From Moritella viscosa (GTDB taxonomy: Bacteria; Pseudomonadota; Gammaproteobacteria; Enterobacterales; Moritellaceae): a stretch of DNA of 64,000 nt. Made by a program: the position numbers and the translations under genes. The notes under the pieces were generated by a model that saw nothing but the letters and a program-made list of their open reading frames with translations, did not search any database and was not told the origin of the DNA. Every line of letters starts with the position of its first letter. Positions within the stretch are counted from its first letter, which is position 1. Of this stretch, positions 7,697 to 17,406 are shown piece after piece. The stretch covers positions 2,491,846 to 2,555,845 of the forward strand of contig LN554852.1 of the NCBI GenBank assembly GCA_000953735.1. Direction: 5' to 3'.

Positions 7697-9055
7697 ATGA
7701 TAAAGAATTTAATATTATTTGTAATAGTTAGCGTGACATTTTCTTGCTCAAATGCTTGGGCGCAAAGTTATATCTATTTAACTAATAATACTCTTCAACC
7801 ATTGGAAATCACAGTTAATCAAAGTGGCTCACCTCTGGTTAAAGGGGAGTCTTGGTTTCAACATGCCGTGTCAGTAGCTCCGCTGGCAACTGTGCGTTAT
7901 TTAGAAATGAATCGTGATAAGGGGATTAAATCGGGAAAAGATTATTATTTTGATACGACAGTTACTGCTGAAGATGGTAGTAACGTTGTTCTTAAACAAA
8001 ATTTAACTGGTACTTTGACTTTTAGTAATATTTGGCACGGTACTAAGGAGTCTAACTGGTTTCAAGATCGGAACATTCACACTGTTAATCAAGAATTTGC
8101 TGGTGAAGATACCACCATCGCTTTTAAGTCTGAGTTTGCTCACGTCAATGGTGATGATTATTATTATGTTATTCATCCTAAACAGGCCAGTACATCACGC
8201 GGTTTAAACAATAATCTTAATGTACTGGCTTATAATGTATGGGCTTTATTACCAGAACTTTTACCAGGAGTTACTTCCGTAAAGGTAAAAGAGCGTTTAC
8301 GCCTGATTAAAGATAAAATAAAGGGCTATGATGTGGTTGTATTTTCGGAGCTGTTTGATAATTATAACCGAAATATATTTTTAAATGGATTAAAGTCTGA
8401 GTATCCTTATCAGACTAGCGTAGTTGATAAATCAGGATCTTTAGAAGATGGTGGTGTAGTAATATTGAGTCGTTGGCCAATTAAAAAAGAAGTTCAAATG
8501 ACTTTTGATAATTGTGATGGTACTGATTGTCTATCTGCAAAAGGGGTTATGTATGTCCAAATTAATAAGGGTGGTAATTCTTACCATATTTTTGGTAGCC
8601 ATACACAAGCATGGACAAAAGAAAAAAATCAAATGACACGTACTAAGCAGTTTAATCAAATGCGTGATTTTATTGATAATCAATCTATTAGTGGTGCAGA
8701 TCCAGTCATTATTGCGGGAGACCTTAATGTCGATAAGACTAAATACCCGCATGAATATGATCATATGTTAAGAACTCTAAGTGCGGAAGAACCGCCTAGA
8801 GACGGTGGTTATGAATATACCTATGATGGCACTGTTAATAACTGGACAAACGGTGAAAAAGAAAATTTAGATTATGTCTTATATTCGACTTCACATTTGG
8901 TACCTATGACATCGTCATCTAAAGTACTCGTCCCTCGTAGCATTCACCCCGATGTATTTCCAATGTTTGATCTTTCTGATCATTTTGCTATCACAGGTAA
9001 TTTAACCTTTTGGACTTCCCAGACTTTGCTAGACACCAATCAAGTTACATTGTAA
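7697..9055 (+). CDS. secreted sphingomyelinase C-like phosphodiesterase, 3' end replaced by IS
   Basis: A neutral sphingomyelinase/hemolysin of the endonuclease-exonuclease-phosphatase family. It has a signal peptide (residues 1-22), an N-terminal beta-sandwich-like region (about 23-165), then the EEP domain with LNVLAYNVWALLP, VVFSELFDN, DGGVVILSRWPI, GSHTQAW, AGDLNVDK, LDYVLYS and the catalytic SDHFAITG. It would hydrolyse sphingomyelin or related lipids of host cells and release nutrients, haem included. All catalytic motifs remain. The last 14 residues (WTSQTLLDTNQVTL) are encoded by the terminal repeat of an IS3-family element that begins at 9011. The native C-terminus is therefore lost, and the protein may still be active. 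The ATG follows AAGGTAACTGAA. Confidence 0.85.
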   Translation: MIKNLILFVIVSVTFSCSNAWAQSYIYLTNNTLQPLEITVNQSGSPLVKGESWFQHAVSVAPLATVRYLEMNRDKGIKSGKDYYFDTTVTAEDGSNVVLKQNLTGTLTFSNIWHGTKESNWFQDRNIHTVNQEFAGEDTTIAFKSEFAHVNGDDYYYVIHPKQASTSRGLNNNLNVLAYNVWALLPELLPGVTSVKVKERLRLIKDKIKGYDVVVFSELFDNYNRNIFLNGLKSEYPYQTSVVDKSGSLEDGGVVILSRWPIKKEVQMTFDNCDGTDCLSAKGVMYVQINKGGNSYHIFGSHTQAWTKEKNQMTRTKQFNQMRDFIDNQSISGADPVIIAGDLNVDKTKYPHEYDHMLRTLSAEEPPRDGGYEYTYDGTVNNWTNGEKENLDYVLYSTSHLVPMTSSSKVLVPRSIHPDVFPMFDLSDHFAITGNLTFWTSQTLLDTNQVTL

Positions 9056-9073
9056 CTTTAATTAGAGGTGTTT

Positions 9074-9352
9074 ATGAGCAAAGGCAAACGGTATACCCAA
9101 GAATTTAAAATTGAAGCAGTTAAACAAATCACTGAACGTGGCTATTCGGTAGCAGAAGTATCAGAACGACTTGGTATTTGTACTAAAACGTTATATCACT
9201 GGCGCAGCCAGTTATCAGATAAACCTAAACAAGCTAAATCATCTGATGAACAATTAAGGATCGCTAAACTTGAATCCGAGCTAAAACGGGTTACGGAGGA
9301 GCGAGATATCCTAAAAAAGGCCGCAAGGTACTTTGCCAGCAATCCCGAGTAA
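9074..9352 (+). CDS. IS3-family transposase OrfA
   Basis: A 92-residue helix-turn-helix protein of the IS3 family (KRYTQEFKIEAVKQITERGYS, then a leucine-zipper-like region KLESELKRVTEERDILKKA). The ATG at 9074 follows AGAGGTG. The heptamer A AAA AAG at 9313-9319, in the LKK codons, is the usual -1 frameshift site that makes the OrfAB transposase. Confidence 0.92.
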   Translation: MSKGKRYTQEFKIEAVKQITERGYSVAEVSERLGICTKTLYHWRSQLSDKPKQAKSSDEQLRIAKLESELKRVTEERDILKKAARYFASNPE

Positions 9353-9399
9353 AGTACGGCTTCATCCGAGAGCACCAAAACAAATTTTCAATCGTCACT

Positions 9400-10221
9400 A
9401 TGTGCCGGGTATTTAAATTACACCGCAGTGGTTTTTATGCTTGGTTAAATAAACCAGTAAGTGACAGAACAATTGAAGATAACCGCTTGCTCAAATTAAT
9501 CAAAGAGTTCTATGTGGTTAGCGGTGGAACATACGGTAGTCCTTGGATACACCGTGATTTACGTGATGCAGGTGAATCATGCAGCGTTAACCGTGTGGCA
9601 AAGATAATGTCTGAGCACAAGCTCAAGGCTCAAATTGGCTATAAACGCCGACATATTAAAGGCGGTAAGACGTCACGAATAGCGGATAACTTGTTAGTTC
9701 GTCAATTCAACCCACCAAGGCCGAACCAATCGTGGGTGAGCGACATCACCTACATCAGAACACATGAAGGTTTCTTGTACCTTGCTACAGTCTTGGACTT
9801 ATTTTCTAGACGAGTCGTTGGTTGGTCGATGGATAAAAATATGGATAAGCATTTAGTCATGAAAGCATTGCTAATGGCAGTTTATCAACGCCAGCCAAAA
9901 TCTGAAGTGATGGTACACACGGATCAAGGTAGCCAATATGGTAGCTCAGATTACTTAGCATTGATGAAAGAGCACAAGCTTGTACCTTCGATGAGTCGTC
10001 GAGGTAATTGCCATGATAATGCGGTTGCTGAAAGCTTTTTCGCAACAATCAAAAAGCACATAATTAAGAAGAAGATATATTCGACGCGTAACGATGCGAA
10101 AGCAGAGATATTTAATTTTATAGAAATGTTTTACAATCCTAAAAAGCGTCACTCACATACAGGCGGTGTTTCTCCTGCTAAATTTGAGGAAACGTATTAT
10201 TCTAAGTTAGAAACTGTCTAG
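9400..10221 (+). CDS. IS3-family transposase OrfB (DDE integrase domain)
   Basis: The rve-type catalytic part of the transposase. The DDE residues lie in WVSDITYI, MVHTDQGSQYGS and the later AVAESFFATIKKH. The HTH_21-like N-terminus is FKLHRSGFYAWLNKP. It is normally made as a fusion with OrfA through -1 slippage; the frame is open upstream to the slippery site and reads KYGFIREHQNKFSIVTMC. The frame is intact, so this copy may be active. Confidence 0.92.
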   Translation: MCRVFKLHRSGFYAWLNKPVSDRTIEDNRLLKLIKEFYVVSGGTYGSPWIHRDLRDAGESCSVNRVAKIMSEHKLKAQIGYKRRHIKGGKTSRIADNLLVRQFNPPRPNQSWVSDITYIRTHEGFLYLATVLDLFSRRVVGWSMDKNMDKHLVMKALLMAVYQRQPKSEVMVHTDQGSQYGSSDYLALMKEHKLVPSMSRRGNCHDNAVAESFFATIKKHIIKKKIYSTRNDAKAEIFNFIEMFYNPKKRHSHTGGVSPAKFEETYYSKLETV

Positions 10222-10239
10222 TGAAATCTGGGAAGTCCA

Positions 10240-10491
10240 GATACCGATTTGTTTAACGATACATTCGCTGCGGGTATCAATACTTGGCAAGTTAATTCAG
10301 GCTCTGGGATATTCGCTTTGGGCAACGATATTAAATTTGCATACTCTGCTGTAATTGGCGGTTCTATCGGTAACTTACTTGATTCGGCCTCTTTTGGTGT
10401 AGGTGTTGCATCGGTACCAGAACCATCAACTCTAGCTATCTTCTGCTTATGTATCTTAGGACTAGCAACTAGAGCAAGAAAGGGCGTATAG
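10240..10491 (+). pseudogene. C-terminal remnant of a PEP-CTERM sorted protein
   Basis: The open frame runs straight out of the right end of the IS3 element and ends in a PEP-CTERM sorting signal: VPEPSTL, a hydrophobic stretch (AIFCLCILGLA) and a basic tail (RARKG). Such signals are processed by exosortases. No start codon with a ribosome binding site exists here, so the N-terminal part is missing. The frame on this side and the sphingomyelinase frame on the other side are both at codon boundaries at the IS edges, so removing the IS would fuse them in frame. Whether they were one gene is not settled. Confidence 0.75.
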
Positions 10492-10586
10492 GTAGTCGAG
10501 CTAGAGTTAATGTTTTAAAGTTTGGCATACTACATTCGGTGAGTAATGGTAGAAAAAGTGCAGGTAGTTTTATAGTCTGCGCATAC

Positions 10587-10614
10587 AAAAAAGCCTCATT
10601 AAAGAGGCTTTTTT
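10587..10614. terminator. bidirectional intrinsic terminator
   Basis: AAAAAAGCCTC-ATTAAA-GAGGCTTTTTT is a perfect stem with A- and T-runs on both sides, serving fabA (minus) and the plus-strand remnant. Confidence 0.9.
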
Positions 10615-10635
10615 AATTACATGTTTTGCAAAAAA

Positions 10636-11187
10636 CTAAAATACGGTAGTGTCTTGGAACAAACCGACTTTAAGATCTTTTGCAGTATAAATGACTTTAC
10701 CATCGACAAGCATTTCAGCGTCAGCAATACCCATTACCAAACGACGAAGTACAACACGCTTCATGACAATCTTGTACGTTACTTTCTTGTTTGTTGGTAA
10801 TACTTGGCCTGTGAATTTAACTTCACCTACACCAAGAGCACGACCTTTACCTTTAGCGCCATTCCAACCAAGGAAGAAGCCAACTAATTGCCACATTGCA
10901 TCTAGGCCTAAGCAGCCTGGCATAACAGGATCACTGTCAAAGTGACAGTCAAAAAACCATAAATCAGGAGTAATATCTAGCTCTGCAATGATTTCACCTT
11001 TACCGAACTCACCGCTTGTGCTATCAATGTTTAGAATGCGATCCATCATGAGCATATTGTCTTTTGGAAGACGAATATCAGATTCAAATAACTCACCGTT
11101 ACCACATTTAACTAAATCTTCTTTACCGAAGCTGTTGCGCTCTGTTGCTGACATAGGTACCACTTGAACCTCTAATTCGTTTATCAT
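10636..11187 (-). CDS. fabA: 3-hydroxyacyl-ACP dehydratase/isomerase FabA
   Basis: FabA dehydrates 3-hydroxydecanoyl-ACP and isomerises the trans-2 to the cis-3 product, the branch point of unsaturated fatty acid synthesis. The protein is 183 residues with the start at 11187; this ATG has AAGGATATTATT before it, and the longer frame up to 11259 adds an unrelated stretch. The hot-dog fold active site is clear: His82 in [14 protein letters not shown] and Asp96 in [13 protein letters not shown]. The C-terminus [12 protein letters not shown] is almost identical to E. coli FabA. About ten extra residues at the N-terminus ([10 protein letters not shown]) distinguish it. It follows the Lon-like protease gene, as ycbZ-fabA in enteric bacteria. 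Confidence 0.97.
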
Positions 11188-11248
11188 AATAATATCCTTG
11201 TTATCTTGAAGCCATCTTAGCGTACATCTGTAAGCTAGACAAGTCCAA

Positions 11249-13222
11249 TCAGTTGTCACGTCCCTGTTTAAAGGTTATTCTAGCGTACAATTGTTTAAGT
11301 TTTTTTACAAAGCTAGATTCATCATCTTCTAATTTATCATCAATCTCTTCGGAAAGTTTCTGAATTATGCTATAGATGCCTTCATTTTCATCAAGGTCGC
11401 CGGCTTTGATATCCATTAACAGTTCGATAGCTTGGTCTATGTGTGTAATAGGGTAGATAGCCAGTTGATTTTGGTTCACTGCAGTGATGAGTTTATCACT
11501 TAAATTTAAGTTTACGTTATTTGCTGCAGGAATTAAAACACCCATATTAGTTTGACCGTTTAATTCACAGATACGTAGGAAACCTTCTAGCTTTTCATTA
11601 ATCCCACCGACAGCAAGCACATTACCAAATTGATCTATTGCACCGGTAACGGCAAGGTTTTGCGCAATTGGTTTCTGTGCCAGTACAGAAAGTAATGCGC
11701 AGGTTCCCGCTAATGCCGCGCTATCACCATCAATTTCACCATAGGATTGTTCAAATACTAAATTGGCACTAATCGGTAGTGGCATTGGCTTTGCAAAAGT
11801 GTGCGTAAAAAATCCTTGAATAATCATCATAGATTTAGCGTGTATATTACCCGCTAATTCGGCTTTTCGTTCAACATCTGAAATATCACCGTCACCATTT
11901 AAATGTCCTGTTGCTGTAATACGAATGGGCTCACCAAAGCTTTCTGGGTGACCGTCTATTTCAAGAACAGATAAACCATTAATTTGACCTATTTTAACAC
12001 CATTGGTTTCTAAGATAATTTGTTTTTCGATAATACCTTCGTTACTCAGTCGAATGTGCGTATTTAACGCTTCGTGTTGCAGTGTTAACACAGTATTTAA
12101 GGTATCACGATCAATCATTTCTAACTTTTGTTCAGAAGCCACATGATGGCAATAGCTCAACAATGTCATTAATTTTGATTCATTTAAGCTAAGGTAGTTA
12201 TTATGTTCACACCAACGACTGCTTAATTGCAGTAGGCGTGTTAGTCCGTTTGAAGACAAGGGAAGCAACTGAGATTCAGTGATTAATGATTTAATATAAC
12301 CGATGTATTTTTCGATATTTTGATCGGTGACGTTAAACTCAGCAGGAAAATCGATAAATGAATTCGTAATACTCGACAGTTCTCTATCACCTTCAGCTAG
12401 CTGGCTAATCGCGAGCCGATCACCGAGTAAAATGACTTTCACATCGATTGGGGCTGGATCTGGCTTTAATTCTGTTTGTACTGCTTGGTTACTTGAACGC
12501 CAATCCAGTGTTCCTTGTTTCATCACCGCTTTTAATTGATACCACAAATCGGGATTGTTAATTAACTCATCAATCTTGATAAGGATATAACCACCATGAG
12601 CTTGGTGTATCAGGCCTGGCGTTAGTTGAGCCACGTTGCTGTTGTAACTGCCGTTTTTATAAAGCGTGTCTTGATTACCAAATAAAGTGGTTTGGGTAAG
12701 ATTACTTGCATCAACGAGATTCGATGTTACCGTCTCGCTATTGGTAAGGATCTTAAATGCGTGTTCAACATTAAACTCATTGAGATTTGATAGCAGTGGC
12801 AAAAGGCTTGGATAAGGTTTAATGATGCACGAATTTAACTGTTCGTCCGACCATTTACCTGTCGCAATGATGCTATCAATAAGTTGCTTGAACAAGACTG
12901 TTTTATCTCGCCAAATTTCAAAGGCATGTGCACGTCCGATTTTTGTTACATCTTCGATATAACAAATGGATTTAGCACGTTTAGCCGACATAGAGGACAA
13001 CATATCTGAAAATGATTTGGTGTGTTCAAAGCCTTCAAAATCGGTTGCTATAAGTAGTTTAGCGCTTACTGTATTGTGGAATAATGCGAATAATTTATTA
13101 TTTTGAGGGTATAACTGGTCTCGCTTTACTGTATCAAACTCATCGAGTTTACAGCGCGAACCAAGATCAAAGACAGGGACTAATTTATCAGCAACAATTT
13201 TCTCAATTAACAAGGCTATCAC
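11249..13222 (-). CDS. Lon-like (LonH/YcbZ-type) protease
   Basis: A 657-residue YcbZ-like member of the Lon family. The C-terminal Lon proteolytic domain holds the Ser-Lys dyad: Ser501 in [12 protein letters not shown] and Lys544 in [10 protein letters not shown]. The N-terminal ATPase-like region is divergent and shows no clean Walker A; an LHR-like segment [20 protein letters not shown] is visible. Homologues sit next to fabA in many gammaproteobacteria; the biological substrate is not settled. The probable start is GTG at 13222 with a poor ribosome binding site, and the true start could be a few codons away. A 61-bp gap separates it from fabA, so the pair may be cotranscribed. Confidence 0.88.
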
Positions 13223-13395
13223 TCATTGGAAGGTAGATAGTTAAATTATATGAGATTGTCGTATAAACAGATAGGATTATTCACATGTTGTCATGAATTG
13301 ATGCTTTAAAGCGGAATTAATAACCAGAACTGACGGTGTTAACAAAAATGGCCATTATTTTATAAGTGTTTATATTTACGATTGATAGTCCAAAA

Positions 13396-13441
13396 CTAAC
13401 CCCATAAAAAATGTGTATAAACTGATACACATCGGGGTTAG
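13396..13441 (-). terminator. hairpin terminator after the YaiL gene
   Basis: CTAACCCC (13396-13403) pairs with GGGGTTAG (13434-13441), and inside it ATGTGTAT pairs with ATACACAT. It lies 26 bp past the stop of the minus-strand YaiL gene. The U-run is weak but the stem is long. Confidence 0.6.
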
Positions 13442-13467
13442 CTGGACGCATGATTAATGTTTTTTTA

Positions 13468-14007
13468 TTACCACATTAGATCATCAGGGATCTGGAAATC
13501 AGCATACGGGTCGTCTTCTTCCACTTCCGTTGAGGTGTTTTCATTCAGTACCAGTACGTATGCTTCATCAACAGCTCTAATTTTGTCGATAGCAATACCT
13601 GGCATAACATAAGACTTACCTTCAAGTACACATAAACCAATTTGACCTTTAGTTAATGCGTTATAGCTTGGTTGATCGACAGATAGTGTCTTAACCTTGT
13701 TATCAAGCACGTAGTTAAACGACAACTCACCAGCGAAATCCGTGATGTGAAGTTGTTGAATCATTTGCTTCACTTTGCCATGCTCGGACTTAAGCTCAAT
13801 TTTTTCTTGGATCACTTTATTTCGATCTGCATCTAACTGTGCTTGAGCTTCTTTTTGGGCTTTAATATCATCTTGTAGACTGGTGTCTGCTGTCTGCTGA
13901 TTTTTACGCACAGCTTTATTTTTTTTATTTTTTTCTTTACGGATTTTCTTCGCTTTTTTTTCATCGCCTAAACCGGCTTTTAAAAGCTGTTCTTGTAATG
14001 ATGCCAT
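13468..14007 (-). CDS. YaiL-like DUF2058 protein
   Basis: A 179-residue DUF2058 (YaiL) protein. The N-terminus MASLQEQLLKAGLGDEKKAK is family-typical and is followed by a highly basic Lys-rich helix (about 17-40), a predicted coiled coil (about 45-85) and a small C-terminal domain ending in an acidic tail (PYADFQIPDDLMW). The family is annotated as nucleoid- or ribosome-associated in gammaproteobacteria; its job is unclear. The ATG follows CAGGAATTCAAAACC. Monocistronic by its own terminator. Confidence 0.88.
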   Translation of the reverse strand: MASLQEQLLKAGLGDEKKAKKIRKEKNKKNKAVRKNQQTADTSLQDDIKAQKEAQAQLDADRNKVIQEKIELKSEHGKVKQMIQQLHITDFAGELSFNYVLDNKVKTLSVDQPSYNALTKGQIGLCVLEGKSYVMPGIAIDKIRAVDEAYVLVLNENTSTEVEEDDPYADFQIPDDLMW

Positions 14008-14112
14008 GGTTTTGAATTCCTGTAGTTTTCGTTTATGCGCGGATCATAGCAGTGTTAACTTTAATTCGCCAGATCCAAACACGGATAGACATTATCATTG
14101 ATTTTAGTGATC

Positions 14113-14140
14113 AAAAAAGGCGGTGATTAGCCGCCTTTTT
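14113..14140 (-). terminator. intrinsic terminator of the Tim44-like gene
   Basis: AAAAAAGGCGG-TGATTAG-CCGCCTTTTT forms a GC-rich stem with runs on both sides, 27 bp after the Tim44-like stop and usable in either direction. Confidence 0.88.
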
Positions 14141-14166
14141 AATATTAAACTCGGTAATAAGCGTGA

Positions 14167-15000
14167 TTATTGCTCGATACCTGTAATTAACCATGGTGCA
14201 TTTTCTTGTGTCAGATTACGCTCTAAATGCCACACTTCGTTGATGTCTGCTTCTACATCTTCATGGCCATCACGGTAGCGACCATTAAATTTAACACTTA
14301 CTTGCGAAAGTGATGCTGTAGATTCAGCACGAACTAACTCTGCGTCAAGGAACATTACTTCTGTATGTTGCTCGCCTTCAAGTTCTTTACGTTGTACACG
14401 TAATTCATTGTATAACTCGATGGATACGTATTCTTGGATTGTGTCTAAATCATTTTCATTCCAAGCTTTCTGTAGTGTTTTATAATGACTACGCGCACCC
14501 GTTAAGAAATTCGTTAAATCAAAGTCTGCTGGTAGGTTAAATGGCACATCATTGCTGACGCCAGAAAAACCGCCTTGGCTTGCGTTGGTAAACGTTGCAT
14601 CAGATGGTGCTTCTTGTCTAAATGCTGGACCACATGCAGTTTGCGGTGAGCCTTGTTGTGATGCTGCTTTTGCCCGCATCATGCCTTTGAACAAGCGGAA
14701 TAATAAGAAGGCAACACCGGCCATGATAATCATATCCATGAATTGGAAACCTTCAAAAGCACCACCAAACATAGATGCGATTAAGCCACCAACAAGTAGG
14801 CCACCTAGCATACCGCCTAGCATGCCTTTTTTGCTCATACCTGGTTTAGCAGGTGTTGCTGCCGCAGGCGTTTGTTTTTGTGGTGCTGTCTTGTAGCTCT
14901 TACCAAAAGATTTACTGCCACCGAATTTTTTAGCGTGTACTTCAGGCGCCGCTAATGAGAAAGCGAATACCATCATTAGAACAGTTAAAATATTTTTCAT
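14167..15000 (-). CDS. Tim44-like domain protein, exported/inner-membrane
   Basis: A 277-residue bacterial Tim44-like protein. It has a signal peptide (residues 1-23, ending VHA), a basic KFGGSKSFGKS segment and a Pro/Ala-rich stretch. Two Gly-rich hydrophobic segments lie at about 60-82 and 87-107 (MLGGMLGGLLVGGLIASMFGG and FMDMIIMAGVAFLLFRLF). A C-terminal Tim44/NTF2-fold domain (about 155-277) ends the protein. This layout is common in proteobacteria; the role is not established, although Tim44 homologues bind membranes in protein import. No neighbour suggests a more specific role. Confidence 0.88.
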   Translation of the reverse strand: MKNILTVLMMVFAFSLAAPEVHAKKFGGSKSFGKSYKTAPQKQTPAAATPAKPGMSKKGMLGGMLGGLLVGGLIASMFGGAFEGFQFMDMIIMAGVAFLLFRLFKGMMRAKAASQQGSPQTACGPAFRQEAPSDATFTNASQGGFSGVSNDVPFNLPADFDLTNFLTGARSHYKTLQKAWNENDLDTIQEYVSIELYNELRVQRKELEGEQHTEVMFLDAELVRAESTASLSQVSVKFNGRYRDGHEDVEADINEVWHLERNLTQENAPWLITGIEQ

Positions 15001-15300
15001 TATATCCCTTCAATTAATACAAATGTCGTACGCGTATTTTACGTAACAGCATAATAGCAATGGTGTCGCAGGCGTCAATTGCCTTTGGTTACTATTTACA
15101 CTAGTTGACATAAAATGTCGGTGAAATTATTTTATTTAATTCATAAAGTGATCTGTGCGGGGTTTATTTGTGTCTCTTTTCAAATTTAAGCAAAGAAAGT
15201 TGATTTAATATTCTTAATATTTATTCTGGATATCGCGATACTTGGTTATAATAAATGAGTAGATAGCGAATAGTATGATGGCAAATTTGAGAGAGGAATT

Positions 15301-16329
15301 TTGATACTAGCGAAAATAATAGCAATGGCCGGTTTAGCGGTCTCATTAGGTGTATATGCTAATGGTAATATCGAAACTATAACGCCCGAGGTTTAACCTT
15401 ATGTAGTCGGTGGTGTTGATGGGAAAGCATTAGAATTACCCTGGCAGATATATTTAGAGATAGAAAAGGGCGGTACCACCTATGCTTGTGGTGGTACGTT
15501 AGTTACTGATAGGTGGGTTGTCACCGCTGCTCATTGCATAAATAAATTTGTGAGCAATTCAGTGTTTAGTCCTATTGATGCAGACCAACTCACCGTTTAC
15601 TCCGGCGGGATAGATCGGTCATTGAATGCTGGCATGTCGAGTAATAGTGTTATACAGGTAGTTGCAAATCCAGGATATGATCATTCATTAAACACTGGGG
15701 ATATCGCGTTACTTCAATTATCTGGACCTGTAGAGTTACCTGCACAAGCAATTAGGTTAATGGATAACGTATTGCAAGTGGATGCGGACTTAGAGTTTGG
15801 TCAAGCAGTCCGAGATAATCTAGTCTTATCCGGTTGGGGGCGTACATCCACTGATGGTACAAAAAGTACGAACATTTTACAAAAAGTAATGCTTGATGGT
15901 GTGGCTGATGATACCTGCGCCCTCGCTTGGGGCCGGTCGGGTTTCGAAACAAGTTTTATTTGTGCAAATGCACATAACAAAGGTTCTTGCAGTGGCGATT
16001 CTGGCGGTCCACTCATATGGCAAGATAAAAATGCGATTAGCGATAATGATCGGGGTTACCGATTAGCTGGTGTCGTCAGTTTTGGTAATTCGCAACAATG
16101 CGCTTTAAATTCACTACCTGATGTTTACACTGAAGTTAGTAGCTTTTACGATTGGATTATAGACGTGATTAACAAAACTTGTGTATATACAGAACCTGCC
16201 TCTTCTTTTACACAAGATATATTTACGGCTGAAGTGGCGCCGTTACCACAGAGTAAAAAAGGTGGCGGGATAGGTTATTCATACCTACTTATATTAACGG
16301 GTTTTCTACTATATCGTCGAAGAAACTAA
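15301..16329 (+). pseudogene. trypsin-like serine protease with GlyGly-CTERM, nonsense mutation
   Basis: A secreted S1 protease. From the TTG at 15301 (after GAGAGAGGAATT) it reads a signal peptide to codon 31, then an in-frame TAA at 15394-15396, then PYVVGGVDG, the mature N-terminus. The triad is otherwise complete: His78 in VVTAAHC, Asp in TGDIALLQL, Ser234 in GSCSGDSGGPL. The C-terminus KKGGGIGYSYLL...LLYRRRN is a GlyGly-CTERM tail, the substrate of rhombosortase in type II secretion hosts. The stop is one base from a Gln codon (CAA to TAA), so this looks like a recent point mutation. Restart at ATG 15550 would omit the catalytic His and the signal peptide. Confidence 0.85.
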
Positions 16330-16396
16330 AATTGAGAATATCTCTATATTAATAGGCCTATACTTACGCTATAAGATATTTATCTAGGGCGTAAGT

Positions 16397-17314
16397 ATGG
16401 TCAACCTAAAGCTGAATCTTAGCCTTCCATCAATTTGTTTTATTCTTGTTATTTTACTATTGCATAAACCTGTTCATTCTCAGCCTTACGCTATGCCCAT
16501 ACTCGGTTCAAGGCTAATTGGTCAGCCGATACAATACACAGTGAAAGTGGGGGATTATTTTCATGCGATTGCGGAGCAATACAATGTTGGTATGATGGCG
16601 TTAATGGCATCGAATCCGACTGTTGATCCCTTTTTACCTCGACCTGGGACTGTGCTAGAGTTACCAACCAGTATGCTGCTGCCTGACGCGCCATATAAAG
16701 GGATTGTGATTAACTTACCTGAGCTCAGGTTATACTACTTTCCTCAAGGAAAAAACATCGTGCATGTATTTCCGGTTGGTATTGGACGGGAAGGACGTAT
16801 GACACCACAGATGAACAGCTTTGTTAAAGCGAAGCTCAAAGATCCAATCTGGACGCCAACCCCCTCTACACGTGCAGAGTATTTACAGAAGTTTAAAACT
16901 GTGTTGCCTCGTTATGTGGATGCCGGTGAACATAATCCATTAGGGCGTTTCGCATTACAACTTGCTTATGGGCAAAGTAATTATCTTATTCATGGAACGA
17001 ATCAACGTTTTGGTATTGGGATGAGGATAAGTGGGGGTTGTATTCGAATGAATCCAGACGATATTGAGTTGTTATATACTCGCGTAGCGATAAATGAACC
17101 TGTAAGAATTATAAATAAGCCAATTAAATTTACGATTGAACCAAATGGTCAGTATTTAGTTGAGGTTCATACCCCCTTATCTTCTGAAACATTAGATGGA
17201 GATCTTAACATGGCAGAGACTATAGATAGATTTGAACACCATAAGGTTGATGAAAAGGCCCTCAATAATGCGTTACTGCTACACTACGGGTTACCTGTTA
17301 ATGTCAGTATTTAA
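16397..17314 (+). CDS. L,D-transpeptidase with LysM domain (ErfK/YbiS/YcfS type)
   Basis: A 305-residue periplasmic L,D-transpeptidase. The signal peptide covers residues 1-28, LysM about 45-90 (YTVKVGDYFHAIAEQYNVG) and the YkuD catalytic domain about 100-240, with His199 in LIHGTN and Cys215 in ISGGCIRM. Family members attach Braun lipoprotein to meso-diaminopimelate in peptidoglycan. The lpp gene lies 92 bp away on the opposite strand, so enzyme and substrate are encoded side by side in convergent orientation. The ATG follows AGGGCGTAAGT. Confidence 0.93.
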   Translation: MVNLKLNLSLPSICFILVILLLHKPVHSQPYAMPILGSRLIGQPIQYTVKVGDYFHAIAEQYNVGMMALMASNPTVDPFLPRPGTVLELPTSMLLPDAPYKGIVINLPELRLYYFPQGKNIVHVFPVGIGREGRMTPQMNSFVKAKLKDPIWTPTPSTRAEYLQKFKTVLPRYVDAGEHNPLGRFALQLAYGQSNYLIHGTNQRFGIGMRISGGCIRMNPDDIELLYTRVAINEPVRIINKPIKFTIEPNGQYLVEVHTPLSSETLDGDLNMAETIDRFEHHKVDEKALNNALLLHYGLPVNVSI

Positions 17315-17406
17315 TATGAAGTTGAATTGCTAATAGGGGAAATAGGTCAACACTCACTATTGCTAACCTATCCAATGTATTGACCACTACAAAACAATGT
17401 TGTTAA

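Larger units (their letters stand above)
9011..10239 (+). mobile_element. IS3-family insertion sequence
   Basis: A 1229-bp element. The left end TGGACTTCCCAGACTTTGCT and the right end (inverse: TGGACTTCCCAGATTTCACT) are matching terminal repeats. It carries overlapping orfA and orfB with an A-AAA-AAG slippery heptamer. No direct repeat flanks it: the left neighbour reads CCTTT and the right GATAC. The lack of a target duplication suggests rearrangement through recombination between copies, or an adjacent deletion. Confidence 0.9.
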
